Assembly (NCBI GenBank): GCA_014378715.1
Contig: JACMNE010000070.1
Coordinates: 1 to 64,000, forward strand
Direction: 5' to 3'
Length of the DNA stretch: 64,000 nucleotides
From: Microbacteriaceae bacterium
GTDB taxonomy: Bacteria; Actinomycetota; Actinomycetes; Actinomycetales; Microbacteriaceae
Positions 19,534-28,494 of this stretch are shown here, in pieces. The notes beneath the pieces are model-generated. The model had not been told where the DNA came from, ran no database searches, and worked only from the letters and a program-made list of their open reading frames with translations. Within the stretch, counting starts at the first letter, position 1. Each line of letters opens with the position of its first letter. The position numbers were made by a program, and so were the translations under genes.

Positions 19534-20723
19534 TGGGCGACGGGCGGGGCGACGGTCTCGGCGTCGATCGTCTTGACGAGCTCCGGCTTGTAGCCGGTCC
19601 CGTCGGCGACGAGCTTCGCCTGGTACATCGGCTGGACGAGGGCGTGGTCCTCGCCGCGGATGGTCGTCGAGCCCTTGGGACCGTCGAAGGTCCAGCCCTC
19701 TAGCGCGGCGATCATCGAGTCGACGTCGTCGCCACCGCCCTCCGTGATCGCATGCACGATCATCTGCGCGGCGACGAATCCGTCGGGCGAGAAGAGGTCG
19801 GGGGTCTGGCCCTTGGCGTCGAGGTAGTCGACGAGCGCGGTGTTGACCGCGTTGTCTGGGGCAGCACCGAAGTAGTGGTTGAGGAAGCTGATCTTCTCGC
19901 TCGCGGCCCCGTAGGCGCTGTAGGTGGCGACATCGCCCAGTCCCGTGACAACAGGGACCTGGTCGAAGACCCCCTGCTGCTCGAGCGACTGCCACATGGC
20001 ACCCGTTGTGGCTCCGGCCCAGGCGACGAACACGAGGTCGGGGGCGGTCTGGACGATCTGCTGCGCGAACGGGGTGAACTCGGTGGCGTCCTCCGGCACG
20101 AGCACAGGTTCCACGGTGGCACCCTGGGCGCCGAGCACGGCGGTCACTGCGGCGACATTGCCCTGGCCGAATGCACTGTTCTGCGCGAAGACGACGACCT
20201 TCTTGCCTGCCGGGTCGCCGATGAAGGTTCCGGCGGTGGCGACGTCCTGGTAGGTCTGGCGGCCGGAGCGGAAGGTGTACTTGTTGACACCGGTGATGCC
20301 GTCGGCCGCTGCGGGCCCGGAGATGTAGAGGATCTTGTTCTGCGCGGCCTGCTCGGCGAGCGAGAGGGCGATGCCCGATGACGCGGTTCCCGCGATGATC
20401 TTCACACCCTGGCCGATGGAGTTCTTGACGAGGCCGACGGCGGTGTCGGTGTCGCCGGCATCATCCGCTCGGGTGATCGAGATCTCGCGTCCATCGACTG
20501 TGCCGGTGCCGTCGGTCGCATAGTCGAGCCCGGCGTCGAAGCCGTTGATGTACGCCTCGCCATAGGCGGCGAGCGGGCCACTCTGCGAGTAGACGAGTGC
20601 GACCTGCACGGGCTCGGTGGAGCCCGAGGCCGCCGGCGCGCCGGGTGTCGGGGCACACCCGGTGATCGCGAGTCCCACCGTCACGAGAAGTGCGGGGAGG
20701 ATGAACCGGGGTGAGACGCGCAC
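19530..20723 (-). CDS. ABC transporter substrate-binding lipoprotein (branched-chain-type)
   Basis: Lipobox LAITGCAP, then VALVYSQSGPLAAYGEAYINGFDAGLDYA...FVAAQMIVHAI. Directly upstream of the permease/ATPase genes. Confidence 0.9.
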   Translation of the reverse strand: MRVSPRFILPALLVTVGLAITGCAPTPGAPAASGSTEPVQVALVYSQSGPLAAYGEAYINGFDAGLDYATDGTGTVDGREISITRADDAGDTDTAVGLVKNSIGQGVKIIAGTASSGIALSLAEQAAQNKILYISGPAAADGITGVNKYTFRSGRQTYQDVATAGTFIGDPAGKKVVVFAQNSAFGQGNVAAVTAVLGAQGATVEPVLVPEDATEFTPFAQQIVQTAPDLVFVAWAGATTGAMWQSLEQQGVFDQVPVVTGLGDVATYSAYGAASEKISFLNHYFGAAPDNAVNTALVDYLDAKGQTPDLFSPDGFVAAQMIVHAITEGGGDDVDSMIAALEGWTFDGPKGSTTIRGEDHALVQPMYQAKLVADGTGYKPELVKTIDAETVAPPVAQ

Positions 20724-20762
20724 GGGAGTGCCTTTCCTGCTGCCATAGAAGGACGGAACGAA

Positions 20763-20789
20763 ACCTGAGACCTGAGACCTGATTCAGGT
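20763..20789. promoter_or_regulatory. Heptad repeat plus palindrome upstream of the ABC-importer operon
   Basis: ACCTGAG-ACCTGAG-ACCTGAT-TCAGGT; the last part, ACCTGA-T-TCAGGT, is a perfect palindrome (20777-20789). A further palindrome GCGCAATTGCGC lies at 20838-20849. Confidence 0.5.
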
Positions 20790-20878
20790 TCGCTTCAACC
20801 TATCCAGCCTGGTGCGGCAGGGTCAACGAATCGCGGCGCGCAATTGCGCACGCGGCGTCTGCGTTTTAGCGGATGCGG

Positions 20879-22207
20879 TTAGAAGAACGCGATCGGCTTG
20901 ACGATGTCGGCGTAGATCAGCAGCGCGCTCATCGCCCCGAGGATCATGACCACGGTGAGGGTCAGCGGGATGAGCTTGGCGGTGTCGACCGGTCCGGGGT
21001 CCTTGCGCTTGAAGATGCGGGCGAAGAAGCGTCGCACACCTTCGAAGAGCGCACCGGCCACGTGTCCGCCGTCGAGCGGCAGCAGCGGCACCAGGTTGAA
21101 CACGAGCAGAGCCACGTTGAGCGAGGCGACGATGTTGATCAGAGCGGATGCCCGGTCGGCGACCGGGGCGGAGTCGACACTGGCGATCTCGCCGGCGACC
21201 CTCCCGACGCCGACCACGCTGATCGGGCCGTTCGGGTCGCGCTCCCCCGGGCCGAACGCGGCCTTCGCCACGTCGAGAAGGCGCTGGGGCAGGTTGAGGA
21301 TGAGGTGCCCGACCTGGGCCATGTTGTTGCCGACGGCCGGGAGCACCGCGGTGACGGGCTGCTGCACGGTCTCGAGCGCGGCGCCGATGCCGAGGAATCC
21401 GACCTGCTGGGTGACGGGGGTGCCGGAGGGGTCGTTGACGATGGCCCCGGCCGCGTCTGTGACGTAGCGCTCGGTGAGGCTCGGGGTGGCGGTGAGGTCG
21501 ACATCCGCTCCGTCGCGGCTCACGACGATCGCGATGGCCTGATCCGGCGAGTCGCGGATGAGCTGGGTGGCCTGGTCCCAGCCGGTGACCGTGGTGCCGT
21601 CGATGCTGACGAGGGTGTCGCCGGGCCGGATGCCGGCCGCGGCCCCCGGCGCGACCGGGTCGGTGGCGTCGCAGGTCTGCCGCTCACTCGTGGCCGGCAG
21701 CGCGCAGGCGGAGACGCTGCCGATCGTGGTGCTCTGCTGCGGGATTCCGAAGCCGCACAGCACGACGGCATAGAGCACCACCGCTATCACGAGGTTCATG
21801 AACGGACCGCCGAGCATGATGACGATGCGCTTCCAGATCGGGAGCGTGTAGAAGGTGCGGTGCTCGTCGCCGACGGTGATGGTGTCGGCGCTCGCGGTGC
21901 GGGCGTCCTGGACGAGGGTCTGGAAGAAGCCGGTGCTGGCGGTGCGGGCCGGGCCGCCCTCCTTCGCCGGCGGGAACATCCCCGCCATCGAGATGTAGCC
22001 GCCCAGGGGGATCGCCTTGACGCCGAACTCCGTCTCGCCGCGCGTGCGGGAGAACAGGGTGGGCCCGAATCCGATCATGAACTGGCTGACCTTGACCCCG
22101 AACAGCTTGGCCGGGATGAAGTGTCCGAGTTCGTGGAGGGCGATCGACACGGCGAGTCCGACGACCATGATGACGATGCCAAGCACATAGAGCAACACGG
22201 TTTCCAC
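20879..22207 (-). CDS. rseP: Site-2 protease, M50 family, RseP/Rip1-like with PDZ domain
   Basis: HELGHFIPAKLFGVKVSQFMIGFGPTLFS HExxH motif; GIRPGDTLVSIDGTTVTGWDQ PDZ; LVPLLPLDGGHV. GTG start at 22207. Confidence 0.93.
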   Translation of the reverse strand: METVLLYVLGIVIMVVGLAVSIALHELGHFIPAKLFGVKVSQFMIGFGPTLFSRTRGETEFGVKAIPLGGYISMAGMFPPAKEGGPARTASTGFFQTLVQDARTASADTITVGDEHRTFYTLPIWKRIVIMLGGPFMNLVIAVVLYAVVLCGFGIPQQSTTIGSVSACALPATSERQTCDATDPVAPGAAAGIRPGDTLVSIDGTTVTGWDQATQLIRDSPDQAIAIVVSRDGADVDLTATPSLTERYVTDAAGAIVNDPSGTPVTQQVGFLGIGAALETVQQPVTAVLPAVGNNMAQVGHLILNLPQRLLDVAKAAFGPGERDPNGPISVVGVGRVAGEIASVDSAPVADRASALINIVASLNVALLVFNLVPLLPLDGGHVAGALFEGVRRFFARIFKRKDPGPVDTAKLIPLTLTVVMILGAMSALLIYADIVKPIAFF

Positions 22208-22262
22208 TGGCTCATCGTACCGGCGGCACGCTATGGATCGGCTGAATCGGCGACCGGATACG

Positions 22263-23582
22263 ATGGGGCAGATGACGACGCATGAATCCGACGAGCCAGC
22301 CGGCCTGGTCCTCGGCGGACGATACCGGGTCGACTCGGTCATCGGGCGCGGCGGGATGTCCGTCGTCTACCACGGAACCGACACCGTGATGGGGCGCGAC
22401 GTGGCCCTCAAGGTGTTCAACTCCGATCTCGCCAGCGCGGACGACCTCGAGCGCCAGGCCGGCGAGATCCGCCTCATCGCAAGCCTCAACCACCCCGCTC
22501 TGGTCACGGCCTACGACGCCGTCGCCGACGAGGTCGGCCGGCTCGCGCTCGTGCTCGAGTACGTGACCGGGCACGACCTGCGCACCGAGCTCGCCGGCGG
22601 CATCGTCGGGGAGACGCGGGCCGCGCTGATCGGGGCGGACATCGCCGCGGCCCTCGCCTACATCCACGACCGCGGCATCGTGCACCGCGACCTCAAGCCG
22701 GGCAACATCCTCATGCCCGACGTCAGCCAGGGCGAGACGGCCACCGCCGCGAAGCTGGCCGATTTCGGCATCGCCCGGCTCGTCGACGCGACCCACCTCA
22801 CCTCGGCCGGCTCGTTCCTCGGCACGGCCGGGTACCTCAGTCCAGAGCAGGCGGCCGGCGAGAGCGTCGGCCCGCCGGGCGACGTGTACTCGCTCGGGCT
22901 CGTGCTTCTCGAGTGCGTCACCGGCACTCGCGAGTTCGGCGGCACAGCCCTCGAGGCCGCCGTCGCCCGGCTCTCCCGCGACCCCGCCGTGCCCGCCGGC
23001 CTCGGTGACTGGACGGGGATCCTCGAGCGGATGACGCGTCGCGACCCCGCCTCGCGGGCGACAGCGGTCGAGGCGGCCGTCGCGCTGCGCGCACTCGTCT
23101 CCTCATCGCTGCCGGAGCCCACCGTGGAGGTCGAGGCGCCGACCGAGGCATTCGCCGTGCCTGCGACAGAGAGGGCCACCGAGGTGTTCGCCGCCCCGTC
23201 GCCCGATGCCAGAACCGCCGCGCACCCCGCGCCGGCCGTCGACGCCGCGACGCGGGTCTTCACCACACCGTCGCGGGATGCGGCGACCGAGGTGTTCGAC
23301 GCGACATCCGCTGCCCCTGCTGCCGCACCTGCCTCCGCGCGCGCGCCCGGCTCCCCACCGACCGCCGAGCAGCCCGCCCCGAGCCCCGGTCGCCCGGCCC
23401 GGCGCGCGCCGCTCATTGTCGCCTGGACGATCGTGGCGGTGGTGCTCGTAGCCGCGGCCGCGCTCTTCGCCGGGCCGATCGTGCGCAGCCTCGACTCCGG
23501 CCCCGAGCCGATCATTTATCCCGCCGTCGACGGCGAACTCGGCTCCCACCTCGAACAGCTCCAGAGGAGTGTTGCCCCATGA
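22263..23582 (+). CDS. Membrane-anchored Ser/Thr protein kinase, PknB-type
   Basis: YRVDSVIGRGGMSVVYHGTD P-loop; HRDLKPGNIL; DFGIARLVD; C-terminal TM helix (LIVAWTIVAVVLVAAAALFAG). Confidence 0.93.
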   Translation: MGQMTTHESDEPAGLVLGGRYRVDSVIGRGGMSVVYHGTDTVMGRDVALKVFNSDLASADDLERQAGEIRLIASLNHPALVTAYDAVADEVGRLALVLEYVTGHDLRTELAGGIVGETRAALIGADIAAALAYIHDRGIVHRDLKPGNILMPDVSQGETATAAKLADFGIARLVDATHLTSAGSFLGTAGYLSPEQAAGESVGPPGDVYSLGLVLLECVTGTREFGGTALEAAVARLSRDPAVPAGLGDWTGILERMTRRDPASRATAVEAAVALRALVSSSLPEPTVEVEAPTEAFAVPATERATEVFAAPSPDARTAAHPAPAVDAATRVFTTPSRDAATEVFDATSAAPAAAPASARAPGSPPTAEQPAPSPGRPARRAPLIVAWTIVAVVLVAAAALFAGPIVRSLDSGPEPIIYPAVDGELGSHLEQLQRSVAP

Positions 23583-24079
23583 GATCACCCATGATCCCCG
23601 CGATCGCCCTTGCCGCCGTGCTCGCCCTCGCCGGCTGCGCCCCGACCTCGGACTTCTCAGCGGACGCCGCTGCCTCCCTCGGGGCGCGCGTGCTCGCCAT
23701 CACAGAGGCCGCGCAGGCCGCCGACTACCCGGCCGCGTCGGCGCGAATCGACGAACTGCGCGCCGCAGCCGACGACGCGCTCGCCCGCGGCGAGATCACG
23801 TCCGAGCGCCACGCGAGCATCCTCTCCTCCGTCGCGCTCGTCGAAGCGGATGTCGACGGAGCCATCACCGCGGCCGAGGCGGCCAGGATCGCGGCGGAGC
23901 AGGCGGCCGAGACCGCGAAGCAGGCTGCCGCCGATGCGGAGGAGGCGGCAGAGGACGCCGCCCAGAAGGCCAAGGAGGACGCCAAGGACGCGGCCGACGA
24001 GGCGAAGAAGATCGCCGAGCAGGCCGCTGAGGACGCCAAGAAGGCGGCCGAGGACGCGAAGGACAACGCGAAGCCCTAA
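23579..24079 (+). CDS. Lipoprotein with Ala/Lys/Glu-rich coiled-coil tail
   Basis: Lipobox LALAGCAP; tail KQAAADAEEAAEDAAQKAKEDAKDAADEAKK. ATGA overlap with the kinase gene. Confidence 0.75.
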   Translation: MRSPMIPAIALAAVLALAGCAPTSDFSADAAASLGARVLAITEAAQAADYPAASARIDELRAAADDALARGEITSERHASILSSVALVEADVDGAITAAEAARIAAEQAAETAKQAAADAEEAAEDAAQKAKEDAKDAADEAKKIAEQAAEDAKKAAEDAKDNAKP

Positions 24080-24111
24080 GCGCACCGGCTGGCCTCGTCG
24101 AGCGCTGGGCG

Positions 24112-24336
24112 ATGGAGACAGGCATGGACGCGGGCCTGGTGGCCGATCTCGTCGTCGCGGGGCTGGCCGATCTCGGTTCAGCGAGCGGGATGGCCCAGAT
24201 CGCCAGGTACAACGACGAGGCCGTCGTCTGCGTCGGAGTGCCGTTCGGACAGACGCGCCCGCAGTGGATCCTGCCCTACGGCGGCATCGTTCACCTCGAC
24301 GGGAGCACCCGGACGATCACTGCTGACTACCGCTGA
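24112..24336 (+). CDS. Small hypothetical protein
   Basis: 74 aa, plausible globular composition, co-oriented with the kinase/lipoprotein pair, ends just before dxr. Confidence 0.45.
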   Translation: METGMDAGLVADLVVAGLADLGSASGMAQIARYNDEAVVCVGVPFGQTRPQWILPYGGIVHLDGSTRTITADYR

Positions 24337-24340
24337 CCGA

Positions 24341-25423
24341 TCAGGCCAGCGCCGCGATGACCTCGTCGGCCGTGCGGCGGGCCCAGGCCTCGGCGCCGAG
24401 GACCCCGGCGAGGGTGACCTCTCCCCCGTCGTGCCGGTCGACCACCTCGGTCACGGTGTCGAGGATGTCGAGGTAGCCGATCCGGCCGGCGTGGAAGGCC
24501 ATCACAGCCTGCTCGTTCGCGGCGTTGAAGACGGCCGGCCAGGTGCCGCCGGAGACACCGACCGCCTTGGCGAGCTCCACGGCGGGGAACGCCTCAGTAT
24601 CGAGGGGCTCGAAGGTCCAGGTGCTGGCCGTGGTCCAGTCGAGGGGCTCGCCGACACCCGCGACGCGGTGCGGCCAGTCCAGGCCGAGGGAGATGGGCAG
24701 GCGCATGTTCGGCGGGGAGGCCTGGGCGACCGTCGACCCGTCGACGAACTCGACCATCGAGTGCACGATCGACTGGGGGTGCACGGTGACGGCGATCCGG
24801 TCGTAGGGCACATCGAAGAGCAGGTGCGCCTCGATGACCTCGAGCCCCTTGTTGACGAGGGTCGCCGAGTTGGTGGTGATGACCAGGCCCATGTCCCAGG
24901 TCGGGTGGGCGAGGGCCTCGCGCGGGGTGACGTCCGCGAGCGAGTCGCGGCTGCGTCCGCGGAACGGCCCGCCGGACGCGGTCAGCACAAGACGCCGCAC
25001 CTCGTGCGAGGAGCCCGCGCGCAGCGCCTGGGCGATGGCGGAGTGCTCGGAGTCGACCGGCACCAGCTGCCCGGGCCGCACGCGGTCCTTGACCAGGGCG
25101 CCGCCGACGATCAGGCTCTCCTTGTTGGCCAGGGCGAGGGTCGCCTCGGTCTCGAGCACGGCGAGCGTCGGTCCGAGGCCGACCGAGCCGGTGATGCCGT
25201 TGAGCACCACATCCGCTTCGACGGTGCGGACGAGCTGCTCGGCATCATCCGCCCCGAAGCTCACGTGCTCCACGGCGAACTCGGCCGCCTGCGCCAGGGC
25301 GAGCTCGCGGTTGCGGCCGGCACCGAGGCCGACGACCTCGAAGCGATCGGGATTGGCCCGGATCACATCGAGCGCTTGCACGCCGATCGAGCCGGTGGAG
25401 CCGAGGATGATGACGCGACGCAT
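24341..25423 (-). CDS. dxr: 1-deoxy-D-xylulose-5-phosphate reductoisomerase
   Basis: [21 protein letters not shown]...[12 protein letters not shown]...[14 protein letters not shown]...[10 protein letters not shown]...HPTWDMG. Confidence 0.97.
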   Translation of the reverse strand: MRRVIILGSTGSIGVQALDVIRANPDRFEVVGLGAGRNRELALAQAAEFAVEHVSFGADDAEQLVRTVEADVVLNGITGSVGLGPTLAVLETEATLALANKESLIVGGALVKDRVRPGQLVPVDSEHSAIAQALRAGSSHEVRRLVLTASGGPFRGRSRDSLADVTPREALAHPTWDMGLVITTNSATLVNKGLEVIEAHLLFDVPYDRIAVTVHPQSIVHSMVEFVDGSTVAQASPPNMRLPISLGLDWPHRVAGVGEPLDWTTASTWTFEPLDTEAFPAVELAKAVGVSGGTWPAVFNAANEQAVMAFHAGRIGYLDILDTVTEVVDRHDGGEVTLAGVLGAEAWARRTADEVIAALA

Positions 25424-25455
25424 GGCACCATCCTGCCACCGTGCCCCGGACGAGA

Positions 25456-25491
25456 ACTGCCACCCGCACGCGGGTGCGCGCGGGTGGCAGT
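25456..25491. terminator. 12-bp perfect stem-loop between the FKBP gene 3' end and dxr
   Basis: ACTGCCACCCGC (25456-25467), 12-nt loop, GCGGGTGGCAGT (25480-25491); no clear U-tract. Confidence 0.6.
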
Positions 25492-25508
25492 CGTTCGTGC
25501 GTGAGGTG

Positions 25509-26483
25509 TTACTGCGTGGCGAGGATGTCGACCACGAACACCAGCGTGTCGGTCGCACCGATCAGGTCGCCGCTACCGGCCTCCCCGTAGCCCTCGGACG
25601 GCGGGATGACAGCGATGACCTGCGAGCCGACGGTCTGGCCGACGAGTGCCTTGCCGAAGCCGGGGATGACGTCGGTCGTGGCGAACGCGGTGGACTCGCC
25701 GCGGGTCCAGCTGGAATCGAAGACCTCTCCGGTCGCCCAGATGACCCCCGTGTAGTGCACGGTGACGGTGTCACCCTCGGCGACGACGGTGCCGTCGCCC
25801 TTCTTGAGGTCAGCGATCTGGAGGTCGGTGGGCGGGTCGGTCGCCGGGATCGTGATGGTCGGGGCGCCGTCGTCAGCGAGGACGACGGTCGGGAGGCCCT
25901 CCTGCACGGGCTGGTCCTCGCCATTGGCACGCGGGAGCGCCTCGACGGGCGGCGCGATGGCCACGATGTCGATGACGAAGACCATGGAGTCAGTGGCTCC
26001 GACGCCGAGGTCGGTCTGGCCGGTGTCGCCGAAGGCGTCGGCCGGCGGGATGACCGCGGCGACCCGCTCGCCCGTGGTCGAGCACTGGATGGCGGAGAGG
26101 AGCCCCGGTAGCAGCTTGGTCTCGTCGAGGGTGAACTTCTGCTGGCCGTCGGCCGCATAGGTGGTGGCCTCGATTTTGTCACCGGATGTCGCGTTGAACG
26201 CGGCGAAGTCGACCGTGACCGTGCTGCCAGCAACCGCGAGGTCACCGGACCCCTCGGTGATGACGCTCCGCTCCGTTGTCGTCGCGGTCAGCGGCGACGT
26301 GAAATCGACGGTCGGCTCCGTTCCGAAGTCCCCGGTCACGCCGACCTTGTCCGAGCTGGCACCGGAGGCGACGGGGGTGCAGTCGCTCGAATCCGCATTC
26401 GGGGTGGACGTGGCGGGGCTGCACGCCACGAGCGACAGTGCCACTCCCGCCAGAACAACGGTGGTGAGGAGTTTCTTCGACAC
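25509..26483 (-). CDS. FKBP-type peptidyl-prolyl isomerase lipoprotein with two FKBP-like domains
   Basis: Lipobox [36 protein letters not shown]...[33 protein letters not shown], plus an N-terminal degenerate copy. Confidence 0.9.
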   Translation of the reverse strand: MSKKLLTTVVLAGVALSLVACSPATSTPNADSSDCTPVASGASSDKVGVTGDFGTEPTVDFTSPLTATTTERSVITEGSGDLAVAGSTVTVDFAAFNATSGDKIEATTYAADGQQKFTLDETKLLPGLLSAIQCSTTGERVAAVIPPADAFGDTGQTDLGVGATDSMVFVIDIVAIAPPVEALPRANGEDQPVQEGLPTVVLADDGAPTITIPATDPPTDLQIADLKKGDGTVVAEGDTVTVHYTGVIWATGEVFDSSWTRGESTAFATTDVIPGFGKALVGQTVGSQVIAVIPPSEGYGEAGSGDLIGATDTLVFVVDILATQ

Positions 26484-26586
26484 AGATCTGCTTTCTGATG
26501 TGGGGGGAAGGCATCGGTCAGTCTTCTCCATGCAGATTGGCAGAGGCTGAACGGCCGTGCCTCCGAGGCTACCGTCCCGGGCCCGG

Positions 26587-27084
26587 TCAGCGTTCCGCCA
26601 CGACGGTCCGCGGCTCGTGCAACACGGGGAAGTTGACCGAGGCGGCGATGAAGCAGCGTGTCGCCGCCTCCTCGTGGAGGTCAGTGGCGAGCTGCATCAG
26701 CTCCGCGACATCCGCTTCTGAAGTAGGAGCGGAGATCGTGACGAGCGGATGCAGGGTGACAAGCGTGAAGCGGCCCCCGCCCGCGTCATCCTGGACCATC
26801 GACCCGGTCGCGGCGTCGGTGTAGGCGGTCACGACGACGCCGTGGTTCGTCGCGACGTGGAGGTAGCTGAGCAGGTGGCACTGGCTGAGGGCCGCGATGA
26901 GCATCTCCTCGGGGTTCCACCGCCCGGAGTCGCCGTGGAAGACACGGGCGCTCGAGCCGGCGATTCCCGGCTTGCCCTCTGCCGTGATCTCGTGCGCGCG
27001 GGAGTAGTCGCGGTAGCCGCTCGTACCGGTGCCGCGGTTGCCCGTCCAGTCGAGGGAGAGGGCGAAGTGGTGTTCGGGATTCAC
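26587..27084 (-). CDS. OsmC-family peroxiredoxin-like protein
   Basis: NPEEMLIAALSQCHLLSYLHVATNHGVVVTAY and SAPTSEADVAELMQLATDLHEEAATRCFIAASVNFPV. Confidence 0.85.
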   Translation of the reverse strand: MNPEHHFALSLDWTGNRGTGTSGYRDYSRAHEITAEGKPGIAGSSARVFHGDSGRWNPEEMLIAALSQCHLLSYLHVATNHGVVVTAYTDAATGSMVQDDAGGGRFTLVTLHPLVTISAPTSEADVAELMQLATDLHEEAATRCFIAASVNFPVLHEPRTVVAER

Positions 27085-27134
27085 GGGATTCCTCGGATCG
27101 GCGGGGCGGGAGAGATGGCTAAACTCATTGCATC

Positions 27135-28481
27135 ATGACTGACATCCTCACGTCGCCCACGGTCGGACCCGTCACGCAGGAACGGAGGATCGTCACCGCG
27201 ATCCCCGGCCCGCGTTCGATCGCGCTGCAGGCGCGGAGGGCGGCCGCGGTGCCGACCGGGGTCAGCTCGGCGCTGCCGATCTTCGTCGAGCGGGCGCATG
27301 GGGCGATCGTCGTCGACGTCGACGGCAACCAGTTCATCGACCTCGGCTCGGGCATCGGCGTGATGACGATCGGGCACACGAACCCCGCGGTGGTCGCAGC
27401 GGCGACGGCGCAGCTCGGCGCGTTCACCCACGCGATGGTCACGATCACGCCGTACGAGAACTACATCCGGGTCGCGGAGCTGCTCGCCGAGCACACCCCA
27501 GGCGACCACGCGAAGAAGACCATGCTCATCAACTCCGGGGCGGAGGCGGTGGAGAACGCCGTCAAGATCGCCCGTAACCACACCGGGCGCACCGGCGTCG
27601 CCGTGCTCGACCACGCCTACCATGGGCGCACGAACCTCACGATGGCGATGACATTCAAGGCCATGCCGTACAAGCTCGGGTTCGGGCCGTTCGCCTCCGA
27701 CATCCACCACGCCCCCAACTCCTATCCCTTCCACGACGGACTGAATGGGGCGGATGCCGCGGCCCGCACGATCTCCTACCTCGAGAAGAAGGTCGGGGCC
27801 ACCGATCTCGCCTGTCTCGTGGTCGAGCCGATCCAGGGTGAGGGCGGGTTCGTGGTGCCGGCCGAGGGCTACCTGCCCGCGCTCCAGACGTGGTGCAACG
27901 CCCACGGCATCGTCTTCATCGCGGACGAGATCCAGAGCGGGATGGCCCGCACCGGCGCCTGGTTCGCCAGCGAGCACTTCGGCATCGTGCCCGACATGGT
28001 GCTCAGCGCCAAGGGCATCGCGGGCGGGCTCCCCCTCGCGGGCGTCACAGGACGTGCCGAGATCATGGACTCGCCGCACGCTGGCGGGCTCGGCGGCACC
28101 TTCGGTGGAAACCCGGTCGCGGCGGCCGCCGCAGTCGCCGTCTTCGACGAGATCTCCACCCGTGGCCTCCTGGCCGAGGGGCCCCGGATCGAGGGGGTGC
28201 TCAAGACTGGCCTCCACGAGTTGCAGTCCCGCTACGACGTGATCGGCGACGTGCGTGGCATCGGGGCGATGCTCGCGATCGGGCTCGTGGTGCCGGGCAC
28301 GCACGACCCGAACGCGGCCGCCGTGTCGTCGGTCGCCGCCTACGCCGCCCAGCACGGGGTGATCCTGCTGACGGCGGGCACCTACGGCAACGTGCTGCGG
28401 TTCCTGCCGAGCCTGGCGATCAGCGACGAGCTGCTCGTCGAGGCGCTTGGAGTTCTTGACGACGCGTTCGCGGCGCTGTGA
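27135..28481 (+). CDS. gabT: 4-aminobutyrate aminotransferase
   Basis: IDLGSGIGVMTIGHTNPAVV...NSGAEAVENAVKIARNHTGR...FIADEIQSGMARTG...SAKGIAGGLPLAGVTGRAEIMD. Confidence 0.92.
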   Translation: MTDILTSPTVGPVTQERRIVTAIPGPRSIALQARRAAAVPTGVSSALPIFVERAHGAIVVDVDGNQFIDLGSGIGVMTIGHTNPAVVAAATAQLGAFTHAMVTITPYENYIRVAELLAEHTPGDHAKKTMLINSGAEAVENAVKIARNHTGRTGVAVLDHAYHGRTNLTMAMTFKAMPYKLGFGPFASDIHHAPNSYPFHDGLNGADAAARTISYLEKKVGATDLACLVVEPIQGEGGFVVPAEGYLPALQTWCNAHGIVFIADEIQSGMARTGAWFASEHFGIVPDMVLSAKGIAGGLPLAGVTGRAEIMDSPHAGGLGGTFGGNPVAAAAAVAVFDEISTRGLLAEGPRIEGVLKTGLHELQSRYDVIGDVRGIGAMLAIGLVVPGTHDPNAAAVSSVAAYAAQHGVILLTAGTYGNVLRFLPSLAISDELLVEALGVLDDAFAAL

Positions 28482-28494
28482 GCCGCGTGGAGGC

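Noticed and set aside
20873-22285. 470-aa plus-strand ORF opposite the M50 protease
   Set aside because: Composition (RGD/H-rich) and complete overlap with a well-supported gene indicate a spurious ORF.
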